Numbered from the stretch's first letter, positions 1 through 9,863 are shown. The stretch is 64,000 nucleotides of DNA from Desulfovibrio inopinatus DSM 10711 (GCF_000429305.1 NZ_KE386882.1:1-64000); one strand, 5' to 3'. Notes: generated from the letters alone by a model not told the origin. A program made the numbers and translations.

Positions 1-180
1 CAGTCGAGTAGGCTTGGCCGGTCGGCCCCGGTCGCTGTAGAGCCCGGCGAACTCCTTTTCGAACCGCTCCCAAGGGATTCTATTGGCCAGTTGAAGAAGC
101 GGGTCTTTCGGGTTGAGCTGGTCCAAAAGATCCGGATAGAGAAAAGTCCCCTGCGGCTGTTTCTTGGGTTTCGCCCTCAT
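1..180 (-). mobile_element. IS5-type transposase, N-terminal part, cut by window edge
   Basis: Minus-strand reading frame starting at an ATG at 178-180 and open to the window edge, so only the first 60 codons are seen. It begins MRAKPKKQPQGTF and contains LLDQLNPKDPLLQLA and ERFEKEFAGLYSDRGRPAKP, the N-terminal pattern I associate with IS5/IS1182-like DDE transposases (DUF772-type N-terminal domain, with the conserved GRP-K segment). The catalytic DDE residues would lie beyond the window. The element's outer end should lie within about 100-150 bp upstream (180-300), but I could not fix an inverted repeat from one end alone. Confidence 0.75.
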
Positions 181-284
181 GATTCTCCCGCCAAATGTTG
201 CATCGTTTCGACCGGTTTTCTGCGTGGTTTCTACATTTCCTGGTCGAGAATACTACATTGTACAGAGAGGATTGTTAAGAAAAT

Positions 285-482
285 TCAACCCACTGGGAGT
301 ATTTCAGGCCCGACTACATAGAACTGACCATCATCACCTTCCAAGGCTGCTCCAAGATCGGACTCATAGACAATGCCGGTCAGCGTTGCCGCTAAAGCCG
401 GGCTGGACAGCATCCCGAACATCATCACACCGGCAAAGAGTCCGGCACACACGAAACGAAACAGCGATCTCGACACCTTCAT
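285..482 (-). CDS. small secreted protein, unknown function
   Basis: 65 residues. A clear Sec signal peptide (MKVSRSLFRF, hydrophobic core, cleavage after SPALA-A) is followed by a mature part of only about 33 residues that is acidic and has a short YESDLGAALEGDDGQFYVV stretch. The ATG at 480-482 is preferred over one six codons upstream because AAGGAG lies 8 bp before it. I do not recognise the family. It lies directly beside the IS end, so truncation of a longer protein by the insertion is possible, although the frame has its own stop. It has no operon partner on this strand. Confidence 0.55.
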   Translation of the reverse strand: MKVSRSLFRFVCAGLFAGVMMFGMLSSPALAATLTGIVYESDLGAALEGDDGQFYVVGPEILPVG

Positions 483-637
483 TGTCAAACTCCTTGTCAC
501 GACGGAAAATGCTCCCGTCCGGTTGTTACGTGATTATGATGGCGTTAAGGCAAACTTCGGGCCAATATCATTTTACGGCGCGTATTGAGCAATGACGCCA
601 CTTTTTTTACCTACTGCACCAAACACGCAAATAAATC

Positions 638-676
638 TCGGAACTTCTCATTCCGTATGAGATAGCCGAGTTCCGA
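638..676 (-). terminator. hairpin after the GNAT-deacetylase gene
   Basis: Two-tier stem: TCGGAACT (638-645) pairs with AGTTCCGA (669-676), and TCTCAT (646-651) with ATGAGA (657-662). It lies 9 bp past the stop of the minus-strand deacetylase gene and is followed on that strand by the T-rich GATTTATTTG. Likely a transcript 3' end, although the T-run is not perfect. Confidence 0.55.
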
Positions 677-684
677 AATAGGAG

Positions 685-2463
685 TTACAACTTCGCTCTT
701 GGTGTCGACTTGCCGGATTCGAGCCATCGAAAACCAAAAATAGATTCTGCCATGCCAAAGAAAAACGCTCTGGCGTTTTGTCCTAAGGCGTGGATGCGAT
801 ACCCGCCCTCCTGAACAACAAGCGTAGGCACACCGAGCTTACCGATAATTCGACCATTCCGCATAAAATCGCGGACGTTGAGATTCCACGCTCCCGTCGG
901 GTCTCCCTTCGCCGTATCCAATCCCAGCGAAACGACCAAGAATAACGGGGCAAACGTACGAATTCGGTCTAGCGCTCGATAGAGCACATCCGCATACGTG
1001 CGTCCGTCGATATTTTCACCAAGAGGTAAATTCAGATTGAAACCACTCCCAGGCCCACTTCCGGTCTCATCGCTAAATCCTGAAAAATACGGATAAGCAA
1101 AACCGGGATGCCCATGAATGGACACCGTGAGTACGTCGCTTCGCTCATAATAAATATCCTGGGAGCCATTACCATGGTGAAAGTCAATATCGAGCAGACA
1201 GACCGTCCCGTGCCGAGACAAGGCATGACAGGCAATCGCTGCTGAATTGAAATAACAAAAACCGCCGAATGCCCGACGTTCTGCGTGATGTCCGGGAGGA
1301 CGCACCAGGGCATAGGCTAAACGTCGGCCTGCAACGATGGAGTCAGCAGCGCTCAAAGAGCAATTGACTGCGCCGCGAGCAGCCAAATAGGCATTCCTGT
1401 TCAGCGGGGTAAACGTATCGATACAGTAATATCCCGCTCGAATCGCCATTTCTTTGGGCGGACGGGTTTGATTTCTGATAGGAAAAACGTAAGGATACAA
1501 AGATGATGTCTCAGGCAGAGACATACACATTCGTTTCAGATATCCCGCAAAACCGGCGTCATGCACAGCCACAATAGCCGACTCACCGTGTTCTCGCACC
1601 GGAAGACGTTCGAACAGACCAGTCGGCTCCAAACTTTTCAGAATCGCGTTGATTCTCGCCGGTGCCTCGACATAGCCACGCTCTTTGACATGATGAATGT
1701 CATGTCTGTCATTAACGGTCAGACCGATAGTCGCCGCAACTCCAGGAGGAGCTGAACGCACCGTTTCAACGGTTTGGTATCGAGGAGGACGCAGCTCGGG
1801 ACCGGCCTTGGTAAACGAAGCAACAACATCGGTAATATAATCTTTCGAACATACATCACCGTATTTCCGTTCCAAGATCGCACGAACAATGATTTGCAGC
1901 TTCTTTGCTGATACGGCTTGCGTACGTCCCAAATTATCGTACACAAGATATGGAGGGCAGTCCCCACCGGGTTCAACCGGTGTTTCATATCGCGTCCCCA
2001 CAATAGGGAACGCCCCGTATCGTTCATAGAAGCGAAGACGCCGGCCATTCTCTTGACAGAGATCAGCATCGGCACACAATAACGGATCATCGGGAAGGCA
2101 CTCAAAAAACAGGCCTGAACGGCATATTGCAGCCGCTTCTTGGCGAACACGTTGATAGAGCGCCGCTCCAACACCACGCCCGCTCAGGCGAGTATGAGAG
2201 CCCAGGAAATCCAAGTAACAAAAATCCTCGTCCGGAGCAGAAAGCAAAAGTGCAAATCCGCGTATCTTATGCCGATTATCTTCGGCAATCAGCACAATGC
2301 TACGGAATCGCGTCTTAAAAGGATTTTTTAATTTCTCGGCCAAAGTCTGAGTCGAGTCGGTCCGCCCTGCCGGAAACAGTTCAGCCATCATATCTGCAAC
2401 AGCAGTCAACGCCGAACGATCAATGGGTAAAAGATCGTCCAGTATACGACGAATTCGAAACAT
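685..2463 (-). CDS. GNAT acetyltransferase-histone deacetylase fusion protein
   Basis: 592 residues from an ATG preceded by GAGGA. Residues 1-200 are a GNAT acetyltransferase domain with the acetyl-CoA loop RLSGRGVGAAL around 92-102. From about 260 to the end is an arginase-fold deacetylase of the HDAC/AcuC/acetylpolyamine amidohydrolase superfamily: RPPGHHAE near 390 (catalytic His pair), GGFCYFNSAA, DIDFHHGNG near 425-433 (zinc ligands D and H) and SLGLDTAKGDP (zinc Asp). An enzyme that could both add and remove acyl groups on the same class of substrate is implied; the substrate (protein lysine or polyamine) cannot be told. It is divergent from the sigma-54 activator at 2641, which may control it. 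A second, stand-alone deacetylase lies at 45199. Confidence 0.85.
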   Translation of the reverse strand: MFRIRRILDDLLPIDRSALTAVADMMAELFPAGRTDSTQTLAEKLKNPFKTRFRSIVLIAEDNRHKIRGFALLLSAPDEDFCYLDFLGSHTRLSGRGVGAALYQRVRQEAAAICRSGLFFECLPDDPLLCADADLCQENGRRLRFYERYGAFPIVGTRYETPVEPGGDCPPYLVYDNLGRTQAVSAKKLQIIVRAILERKYGDVCSKDYITDVVASFTKAGPELRPPRYQTVETVRSAPPGVAATIGLTVNDRHDIHHVKERGYVEAPARINAILKSLEPTGLFERLPVREHGESAIVAVHDAGFAGYLKRMCMSLPETSSLYPYVFPIRNQTRPPKEMAIRAGYYCIDTFTPLNRNAYLAARGAVNCSLSAADSIVAGRRLAYALVRPPGHHAERRAFGGFCYFNSAAIACHALSRHGTVCLLDIDFHHGNGSQDIYYERSDVLTVSIHGHPGFAYPYFSGFSDETGSGPGSGFNLNLPLGENIDGRTYADVLYRALDRIRTFAPLFLVVSLGLDTAKGDPTGAWNLNVRDFMRNGRIIGKLGVPTLVVQEGGYRIHALGQNARAFFFGMAESIFGFRWLESGKSTPRAKL

Positions 2464-2640
2464 GCCATCCTCACAATAAATGAATTTCACTCTCCTTTGC
2501 AAAACCAATACGAGAAATAACATACTGAAATAAAACACTTTTAATAAAGTGATATGTAAGATCGGATATGTATGTTCCGCTTTTAGATTGCAAGGAAACG
2601 TGCATATCGCTACAAGCCGTTTCGAAAGGAAAAATTGCCT

Positions 2641-4092
2641 ATGCAACGTATTCTCATTGTTGCTTCCACCACGGATGCAAAGACCGCGGCCTCTTGTTTT
2701 CCGGCCCAAGCACGTATTGATATCGAGCACCAAACGTCTGGAATTCGTGCGCGGCTGGAAGAAAAGACCTATGATTTGGTCTTCCTCGACATACAGCTTT
2801 TGAAGCCGGAACACGGCGACGACAAAACCGGTGGGGTCAGGCGTATTACCCGGCTCGTCTGGAACAAGAACCCCGTTGCGGAAGTCATCGTTCTTTGTCC
2901 AGCCGAACGGATTCGTGAGGCTGTCAATGCGGTCAAAGAAGGAGCAGGCAACTACCTCACCTTGCCGCTTGATCCCATTGAAGTCCGCTATGTCCTCAAC
3001 AGTATGCGAGAGGTTCGCCGTCTCGAAGAACAGCTGGATTATTTTCGGAAAATAACCGGATCAAGCAGCCAAGAGAACGTTGTCGGCACAACGAACCCGG
3101 TGATGGACGATGTCTTTAAGAAGGCACGCATGGTTGCACCGACGGATTCCACGGTTCTTCTCGCAGGGGAAACCGGCGTTGGAAAGGGGGTGATTGCCCG
3201 CTTGATCCACTCGTTGTCTGAACGTGGACGTGGGCCTTTCGTCAGCGTACATTGTGGCGCCATTCCCGAAACACTGATCGAAAGTGAACTCTTCGGTCAC
3301 GAAAAAGGCTCCTTCACCGGAGCGATCAGGCGTAAACTCGGCCGATTTGAAATTGCGGCCGGAGGGACGATTTTTCTTGATGAGGTCGGTACCATTGGCG
3401 AACCGACGCAGGTCAAATTACTGCAAGTTTTACAGGACAAATGCTTTCATCGCGTCGGAGGTGATGCCGATATTTGCGTCAACACCCGTGTTATCGCAGC
3501 AAGCAATATCGATCTGAAAGCGGAATGTGAAAGAGGACGCTTTCGAAAGGATTTGTATTTTCGTCTCAATATTTTTCCGATCAATATTCCTCCATTACGC
3601 GAACGCAAAGAAGATATTCCCCGCTTAGCAGAGCACATTCTTTCCAAGCTCAACAAAACCCATCCTAAAACCGTCGATGGCATTCATCCCGCTGTTCTTG
3701 ACGCCTTTGCCCATTATCCCTGGCCGGGGAATGTTCGTGAGCTTGAAAATCTCATGGAGCGCGCTCATATCCTCGAAACATCGCATATGCTTACGCCAGA
3801 AGTCTTTCCAAGCGAATTGTTTGAAAACGAGTCACTTGCCATCCCTGTCGACGCTTCTCTTTCACTTCATGCGTTTCGTGAGCGCGCCAAGAATGAAGCC
3901 GAGCGTGTCTATTTGAAAGACGTACTGACGCGACATGAAGGACGCATCGGTCAAACGGCCGAGGCTGCTGGCATTACGCCGCGGCAGCTCAACAAACTGA
4001 TGACCAAACACAATTTACATAAAGAAGACTTCAAGAAAGAACGCAGACGGGAAAAAACGGGCGAGCCTGACATAAAAATCACATCGGCATAA
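2641..4092 (+). CDS. sigma-54-dependent activator with pseudo-receiver
   Basis: 483 residues; the ATG at 2641 has AAGGA upstream and is preferred to the in-frame TTG at 2635. Order: receiver-like domain 1-120, AAA+ sigma-54 activation domain about 145-385 (Walker A GETGVGKG at 176-183, sigma-54 contact loop GSFTGA near 223, Walker B GGTIFLDEVG, R-finger region), and a C-terminal Fis-type helix-turn-helix (GRIGQTAEAAGITPRQLNKLM). The receiver has the phospho-acceptor-like Asp in VFLDIQL but lacks the N-terminal acidic pair (LIVASTTD instead of a DD motif). The Thr/Ser position is Cys (VIVLCP) and the Lys position is Leu (YLTLPLDP), so classical phosphorylation is unlikely. No cognate kinase is adjacent. 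Confidence 0.9.
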   Translation: MQRILIVASTTDAKTAASCFPAQARIDIEHQTSGIRARLEEKTYDLVFLDIQLLKPEHGDDKTGGVRRITRLVWNKNPVAEVIVLCPAERIREAVNAVKEGAGNYLTLPLDPIEVRYVLNSMREVRRLEEQLDYFRKITGSSSQENVVGTTNPVMDDVFKKARMVAPTDSTVLLAGETGVGKGVIARLIHSLSERGRGPFVSVHCGAIPETLIESELFGHEKGSFTGAIRRKLGRFEIAAGGTIFLDEVGTIGEPTQVKLLQVLQDKCFHRVGGDADICVNTRVIAASNIDLKAECERGRFRKDLYFRLNIFPINIPPLRERKEDIPRLAEHILSKLNKTHPKTVDGIHPAVLDAFAHYPWPGNVRELENLMERAHILETSHMLTPEVFPSELFENESLAIPVDASLSLHAFRERAKNEAERVYLKDVLTRHEGRIGQTAEAAGITPRQLNKLMTKHNLHKEDFKKERRREKTGEPDIKITSA

Positions 4093-4150
4093 TTCGAAGC
4101 AGGCACAACCTCCTTCTCCTGAACTATGCTACCCTCTACAGGAACCGCTT

Positions 4151-5380
4151 TTATACGGCATAATTCTGTAATACATCTTCCAATTCAACAAGATACATCC
4201 TCGGATCAAGGTTATAATCCGCAGGATCAAGACACGAAACAATGCTGAGTTCTTTCGCTTCAGCAAGATCAACTGTATACGATTCAAGCGGAAGCATATG
4301 GGCATCAAACACGACCTTCACCATTGGAGTCAGTGGGGAATCTGAACGCGAAGCGCAAACAAACCCAATATGTCCATTGGAGACAAGCACCATACTCCCA
4401 GGGGGATAGATACCGACACACTTGATAAAACGTTCCGCCATTCCAGGATGATAATCTGTTTCACGCATGCTGTAGATAATACTAAGTGCTTTGTGCGGAA
4501 GAATACTTCTTTTATACACGCGCTCGCTTGTCAATGCATCATAGACATCAGCAATGCTGATAATGCGCCCTATCAAACTAATGCTCTCTCCAGAAAGGCG
4601 ATTGGGATACCCCGATCCATTGTATTTTTCGTGATGCTGCAAGACACCATTGGCTACATTGGAACTGATTCCCGGACGCCTATTGAGCATATGGAAACTT
4701 TCTCGGGGATGGCGCTTTATGATTTCAAACTCAGCCTCTGTCAGCTTGCCGGGCTTGTTAAGAATGGAACGTGGAACTACAATCTTACCAATATCATGAA
4801 ATAGTGCAGCAGTTCCCAATTCTTCCAGCATAGAACTCGGAAGATCAAGAAAGTTCCCAAATGATGTGGCTAAGACAGCCACATTGATGCAGTGAGAATA
4901 GGTATATCGTTCTTCCGAAAGAACGTTAACCAACGTAAGCAAAGCATCCCTATTCCGCATTACACTCAGCACAAGATCCCGAACAAGTCGCTTTGCCCCT
5001 TCAAGATCAATACAATTCCTGCTCCGTACACAATGGTGCAATCGATGTGCATACGCCATGGCATCGCCATGAATGCGGAGTGCTTGCTCCATTTCGTCAT
5101 CGACACTGGTGATCCGAATATCTTCAGTCGTCGCAATTGCGCTAATTTCTTTCTCAAACTCTTTCCGATAGGCAACATCAACATCGGAAAATTTATACCG
5201 GCCGTGACACGTCTCGACAAAGACGTCTTTATACCCTTCCTGACAAATCGCTACGCGCTCGGCTTCCGAAAAAATTTCTCCTTCTACCGAGTACAGATTG
5301 GGGTGCTCAATCCACGATAGCCCCGTATCCACGACGTACATTCCCACACGCAGTTCAGTAACAGATATTCTGCGCAACAT
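4151..5380 (-). CDS. HD-GYP domain c-di-GMP phosphodiesterase
   Basis: 409 residues; the ATG at 5378-5380 has GGAG 10 bp upstream (a GTG five codons earlier is possible). The N-terminal ~130 residues match the DUF3391 type that often precedes HD-GYP. The HD-GYP domain spans about 145-330 with HCINVAVLA, FHDIGKIVVP near 193 (metal-binding HD), HPRESFHML, LQHHEKYNGSGYP near 250-258 (the GYP signature) and ADVYDALTSERVYK. These residues are what is expected for an active c-di-GMP hydrolase. It is convergent with the sigma-54 activator and lies about 225 bp from valS, separated by a terminator. Confidence 0.9.
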   Translation of the reverse strand: MLRRISVTELRVGMYVVDTGLSWIEHPNLYSVEGEIFSEAERVAICQEGYKDVFVETCHGRYKFSDVDVAYRKEFEKEISAIATTEDIRITSVDDEMEQALRIHGDAMAYAHRLHHCVRSRNCIDLEGAKRLVRDLVLSVMRNRDALLTLVNVLSEERYTYSHCINVAVLATSFGNFLDLPSSMLEELGTAALFHDIGKIVVPRSILNKPGKLTEAEFEIIKRHPRESFHMLNRRPGISSNVANGVLQHHEKYNGSGYPNRLSGESISLIGRIISIADVYDALTSERVYKRSILPHKALSIIYSMRETDYHPGMAERFIKCVGIYPPGSMVLVSNGHIGFVCASRSDSPLTPMVKVVFDAHMLPLESYTVDLAEAKELSIVSCLDPADYNLDPRMYLVELEDVLQNYAV

Positions 5381-5534
5381 GCCACGATTCTCCACAAAAC
5401 GTTGAGCTGAGAAACAACGGTAAAAGAACGTTCAAAGCATAACAGGCCACGGTCTTCTTCACAAAATGACGATGACAATGCTTTTGACTTCGTACATCGT
5501 CTTCAATTCGTTGCATTATCAATGCCTCTATCAT

Positions 5535-5574
5535 AAAAACCCCCACTGCGTCATGGAGAACAGTGGGGGTTTTT
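5535..5574 (-). terminator. rho-independent terminator of valS
   Basis: Stem AAAAACCCCCACTG / CAGTGGGGGTTTTT with a 12-nt loop. It lies 31 bp past the valS stop and ends in T5 on the minus strand. Confidence 0.9.
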
Positions 5575-5604
5575 AATAAAGTCAATTTTGTGACTTCTGT
5601 CTAT

Positions 5605-8262
5605 CTATTCCATAAGCCCTTTAATACGATCGAAAAGTCCTTGAAGCTTTCGTTGCTTTTCCGAAGCAGCATCAGCTTTTTCTCGCTCCTTCTGAACAAC
5701 ATGAGCCGGAGCTTTTGCAGTAAAGTCCTCATTGGCCAATTTACGTTCTACAATAGCCAACTCTTTGGACACTTTTGCCAGTTCCTTGTCGAGGCGAGAC
5801 AGTTCAGACTCAAAGTCCACGGCGCCTGCAATAGGCACAAACAGCGAGTTTCCACCAACAGCGGCACTGGCACTCGCCTTCGGTGCCACAACATCCGGAC
5901 CAATCTCGATACGTTCAAGACGAGCCAAAAACAAAATCATCGGAATATTTTCTTCAATGTAGGCTTTGTCTTCAGATGACGAGGTCCGAACAAGCGGTGA
6001 CAGCTTCAATCCCGGATTGATGGAAAGCTCCGCCCGAATATTACGAATCGCAACAACAAGGTCGCGAACCATATCCATTCTGGTTGCCGTTTCGGCGTTC
6101 TTGAATTGCGGACGTTTTTCCGGGAAGGCGACTTGCGCCAGATCGTCACCAGGAACATCGGGCAAATGCGACCAGATTTCCTGTGTAATGAATGGAATGA
6201 TGGGATGCAGCAGGATCAAGAGCTCTGATAAGACCGTATGCAGCGTTTTGGTGGCGTTAGTCTTCGCGGTCTCATCGTCGCCATTGAAATCCACCTTGAT
6301 CATTTCCAGATACCAGTCGCAGAACTCACGCCACAAAAAGCTATACAATCCCTGAGCGGCCTCATTGAAGCGATATTCCATGAGCGCTTCATCCACCAAT
6401 TCTTTGACTTCTTCGAGTCGATGCAAAATCCAGAGATGGTGATGCCCAGTAACATCCTTCAGATCTACATCCGGGATAGTGTCGGGTAGATTCATGAGAG
6501 CAAACCGTGAAGCGTTCCACAATTTGTTCATGAAGTGGCGATATCCATCAATCCGCTCTTCGGAAAGCTTGATGTCGCGTCCCATGGCGGCGAAGGCCGT
6601 CAAGGTGAAACGTAAGGAGTCGGTCCCATATTTATCCATCATGATGAGCGGGTCGATAACGTTTCCGACCGACTTACTCATCTTCTTGCCTTCGGCATCA
6701 CGCACCAAAGCATGGATATACACATCACTAAAGGGGGCTTTATCCATGAAATGGATGCCCATCATCATCATGCGGGCAACCCAAAAGAAGAGGATATCGA
6801 ATGCCGTCACAAGGACCGATGTCGGATAGTAGACTTCGAGTTCACGGGTGCTGTCAGGCCATCCCAAGGTGGAAAAAGGCCACAACGCCGAAGAGAACCA
6901 CGTATCAAGCACATCTTCTTCTTGCTCAAGTGCTGTCGAGCCGCACTCGGTGCACGTTGTGGGATCTTCACGCGCAACAATAAGTCGGCCGCAATCTTGG
7001 CACGTCCAGGCAGGTATACGGTGTCCCCACCAGAGCTGACGAGAGATACACCAGTCCCGAATATTGTCGAGCCAGTCGTAATAGGTTTTGGTCCACTGTT
7101 CGGGCACAATCCGGGTTTCTCCGGTTTCAACAGCCCGTCGGGCGGCCTTAGCCATACCCTGGACATTGACAAACCATTGGGTGGAAACATGCGGTTCGAT
7201 AACCGTTTTGCAGCGGTAACACTCACCCACATTATGTTCGAATTCATTGAATTCGATGAGGAAACCTTTGCTCTTCAGATCTTCAACAATCTTTTGACGG
7301 CAGGCAGCTTTATCCATGCCTTGCCAGGCTTCACCAGCCTGTTCATTCATGTTGCCTTGATCGTCGATCACTTGGATGACCTCAAGACCATGCTTCCGAC
7401 CGAGTTCAAAGTCATTCATGTCGTGAGCCGGAGTAACCTTGAGGCATCCCGTACCGAACTCGCGATCAACATATTCGTCCGCGATAACCGGAATATGACG
7501 TCCGACCAGGGGAAGAATGACTGTTTTTCCTATATACTCCTGGTACCGTTCGTCTTCGGGATGTACGGCCACAGCCGTATCACCGAGCATCGTTTCCGGA
7601 CGCGTCGTCGCAACAACCAGATCACCGGAACCGTCCGCCAGGGGATACCGAATCTTCCAGAGACCATCGACACGCGGAGCGTACTCGACTTCCAAATCGG
7701 CCAGGGCCGTCCGGCAACGATTACACCAGTTAATGATATAATCACCTTTATAAATGAGGCCTTCCTCGTAGAGACGAACAAAAACTTCCCGAACAGCTTT
7801 GGAAAGCCCTTCGTCCATGGTGAATCGTTCGCGGGTCCAGTCGACAGATGCACCAATGCGCCGGATTTGCGTCAAAATGCGTCCGCCGTAATCTTTCTTC
7901 CACTCCCAAACCCGTTCGTTGAACGCTTCACGCGTAAAATCAGTGCGGGATTTTCCTTCAGTCGCCAAGGCGCGTTCAACCACATTTTGTGTGGCAATCC
8001 CGGCATGGTCCATACCCGGTACCCAGAGAACATTCATGCCTTTCTGACGACGATGTCGGCATAAAATGTCCTGCAACGTAATGTTGAGGGCATGGCCGAT
8101 GTGAAGGGCACCCGTGACGTTCGGTGGGGGAATAACAATGGAAAACGGTTCTCCCGGGGCTTCAGGGTCCGCGGTGAACGTTTTGTTCTCCGTCCAGTGA
8201 TCAAGCCATTTGGCCTCAACGTCTTGGGGTTCATACCCTTTTTGTAATGCTTTGTTCGTCAT
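5605..8262 (-). CDS. valS: valyl-tRNA synthetase
   Basis: 885 residues, the normal full length. It charges tRNA-Val with valine using ATP, in the cytoplasm. Class I signatures are present: PPPNVTGALHIGHALN near 47-62 (HIGH motif) and KKMSKSVGNV near 526 (KMSKS). The editing domain has TTRPETMLGDTAVAVHPED and the anticodon-binding domain follows. The last ~65 residues form the coiled-coil arm typical of ValRS (SELSRLDKELAKVSKELA). The start at 8262 has GAGGAG upstream. It is monocistronic between its own terminator and a 340-bp upstream gap; no T-box-like leader is visible. Confidence 0.98.
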   Translation of the reverse strand: MTNKALQKGYEPQDVEAKWLDHWTENKTFTADPEAPGEPFSIVIPPPNVTGALHIGHALNITLQDILCRHRRQKGMNVLWVPGMDHAGIATQNVVERALATEGKSRTDFTREAFNERVWEWKKDYGGRILTQIRRIGASVDWTRERFTMDEGLSKAVREVFVRLYEEGLIYKGDYIINWCNRCRTALADLEVEYAPRVDGLWKIRYPLADGSGDLVVATTRPETMLGDTAVAVHPEDERYQEYIGKTVILPLVGRHIPVIADEYVDREFGTGCLKVTPAHDMNDFELGRKHGLEVIQVIDDQGNMNEQAGEAWQGMDKAACRQKIVEDLKSKGFLIEFNEFEHNVGECYRCKTVIEPHVSTQWFVNVQGMAKAARRAVETGETRIVPEQWTKTYYDWLDNIRDWCISRQLWWGHRIPAWTCQDCGRLIVAREDPTTCTECGSTALEQEEDVLDTWFSSALWPFSTLGWPDSTRELEVYYPTSVLVTAFDILFFWVARMMMMGIHFMDKAPFSDVYIHALVRDAEGKKMSKSVGNVIDPLIMMDKYGTDSLRFTLTAFAAMGRDIKLSEERIDGYRHFMNKLWNASRFALMNLPDTIPDVDLKDVTGHHHLWILHRLEEVKELVDEALMEYRFNEAAQGLYSFLWREFCDWYLEMIKVDFNGDDETAKTNATKTLHTVLSELLILLHPIIPFITQEIWSHLPDVPGDDLAQVAFPEKRPQFKNAETATRMDMVRDLVVAIRNIRAELSINPGLKLSPLVRTSSSEDKAYIEENIPMILFLARLERIEIGPDVVAPKASASAAVGGNSLFVPIAGAVDFESELSRLDKELAKVSKELAIVERKLANEDFTAKAPAHVVQKEREKADAASEKQRKLQGLFDRIKGLME

Positions 8263-8600
8263 GCACCTCTCCTCAAAACAAAATCGGCGACCAGGTCGCC
8301 TTGTCGTGGGAACGGACTCCCGCTCCGTATCAGGAAATTAACTTTGATAGTATTTTGGCGGCTTGAAAGCGTACCGCAGATTGGCAATACATCAGTTCGT
8401 TTGCATTGTCACGACACCGATGCCCGGCTTTTTCCGATTAATTCCCGCAACTCACCGAAAAAACGAACACTCTCTCCTGGCTTTTTGACTTCAAACGCCC
8501 TCTGTTCTCTCCCGTTTCTTTGTGTTATTCTGAAAAGTCGGCTACATAGTAAACGGTGTTGGCGCTTTTCCTTAATGCAACCTTAACCTTCCGGTGTTCC
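8263..8600. other. intergenic gap between valS and the BPL_N gene
   Basis: 338 bp between divergent genes. It must hold both promoters. I see no convincing hairpin, repeat or RNA gene, and no strong ribosome-binding site immediately before 8601. Confidence 0.5.
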
Positions 8601-9863
8601 ATGGCCGAGCCGCTTTATGTTTTGTGGGATGAGTCTCATCTCTGGGGCCTTTTACTCGTTCGCGCCCTGACCCATTTTTCAATTCCGTTCCGACTCGTAC
8701 GAGCCCGAGAAATCACGACAGGCCTGCTTCTGGTTGATCCTCCTCAACTTCTGGTCGTTCCTGGTGGATTTGCCAAAAAAAAGGCCGAAGCACTCGGTCG
8801 GACGGGACTTGAAGCGATTCGCGCCTTTGTGGCCTCAGGTGGAAATTACCTCGGCTTTTGCGGTGGAGCCGGCTTGGCGTTATCCGACCCCGGAGGTTTG
8901 GGCCTTTGTCCCTGGTCGCGCAAACCATTTGCCAATCGATTACAGCATTTTGCCAGCGGGCACGTCCAAGCATGTCCGGATTGTGACCATGAATTAAGCC
9001 CGCCTGACGGGCCGACCTTTCCTCTCGTCCCCGTATGGTGGCCAGCGCGCTTCCAGCAAAAGAACACCGCTCCGGATGTCGATATTGTTGCTACATACGG
9101 CAAGCCCGGTCCGGACTTTATGATGGCCGACGTCGTCCTTTCGAGCTTGCCCGAAGACACGCTGACCGACTGGGAAAATCAATACGGCGTCACTCTCAGT
9201 CCGGCATTCCTCGACAAAACCCCACTCGTCATCCACGGCCATTTCGGTCAGGGCCGGTATCTGTTGAGCTATGCCCATTTGGAGACGCCGGGATCATGCG
9301 AAGCCAATGCCTGGTTATTTCATCTTCTCGAACGGATGGCCGGCATCCCGCAGCCAGGAATTCGAGCCTGCGTTCCGGAATGGAAACTGTGTGAACCGGC
9401 GACAGCATGGCCCGATCCCATTTTGACAACAAACTTTAAACGATTGGACGAGACCCTTCGCATGGGCTTGGCCCACTCACTTTTCTTCTGGCGTAATGGC
9501 TGGCTTCTCGGCTGGCGGCTTGGCCTGCCCGGGGCCGGCATCAATGGGTTGTATGCTCTTCTCCATGAAACATTAGCCGTTTCACCTACTGCAGCCACGC
9601 TTACCTACTGGCAACGTGAGAAAGAAGACTTCGATCAAAAAATGCGTCTCTTCTGCGAAGGCCTTCAAGGGTATTTACTCGCCGAAAGTCTGGCCATGAC
9701 CATGCATCGCGCCGACCCTACTGCCGTTCCAGCCTCAATACTGAAAGCAAAACGGCGAGAACTGTTTGGCCCCCCACCAGGAGCTCCGAGTACCGAAACC
9801 GGGATGGCCGATGAACTTGTTGGCTGTTTAGAAGAACTCTTCTGGCTCGCTGCCAGAGAGTAG
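8601..9863 (+). CDS. BPL_N-like glutamine-amidotransferase-fold protein
   Basis: 420 residues. The N-terminal half looks like the class I amidotransferase-like fold called BPL_N (biotin-protein-ligase N-terminal-like): VLWDESHLWGLLL, LLVVPGGFAKKKAEALG, YLGFCGGAGLAL (nucleophile-elbow Cys in FCGG) and GRYLLSYAHLETPGS. The C-terminal ~150 residues are helical and not recognised. I recall similar proteins annotated only as BPL_N domain proteins in Desulfovibrio; their substrate is unknown. The start is uncertain: 8601 (ATG) fits the domain edge, but an in-frame GTG at 8556 exists and neither has a good ribosome-binding site. Confidence 0.7.
   Translation: MAEPLYVLWDESHLWGLLLVRALTHFSIPFRLVRAREITTGLLLVDPPQLLVVPGGFAKKKAEALGRTGLEAIRAFVASGGNYLGFCGGAGLALSDPGGLGLCPWSRKPFANRLQHFASGHVQACPDCDHELSPPDGPTFPLVPVWWPARFQQKNTAPDVDIVATYGKPGPDFMMADVVLSSLPEDTLTDWENQYGVTLSPAFLDKTPLVIHGHFGQGRYLLSYAHLETPGSCEANAWLFHLLERMAGIPQPGIRACVPEWKLCEPATAWPDPILTTNFKRLDETLRMGLAHSLFFWRNGWLLGWRLGLPGAGINGLYALLHETLAVSPTAATLTYWQREKEDFDQKMRLFCEGLQGYLLAESLAMTMHRADPTAVPASILKAKRRELFGPPPGAPSTETGMADELVGCLEELFWLAARE

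Noticed and set aside
6712-8064. 450-codon open frame antisense to valS
   Set aside because: Lies wholly inside a certain valS gene on the other strand; no ribosome-binding site and no family features.
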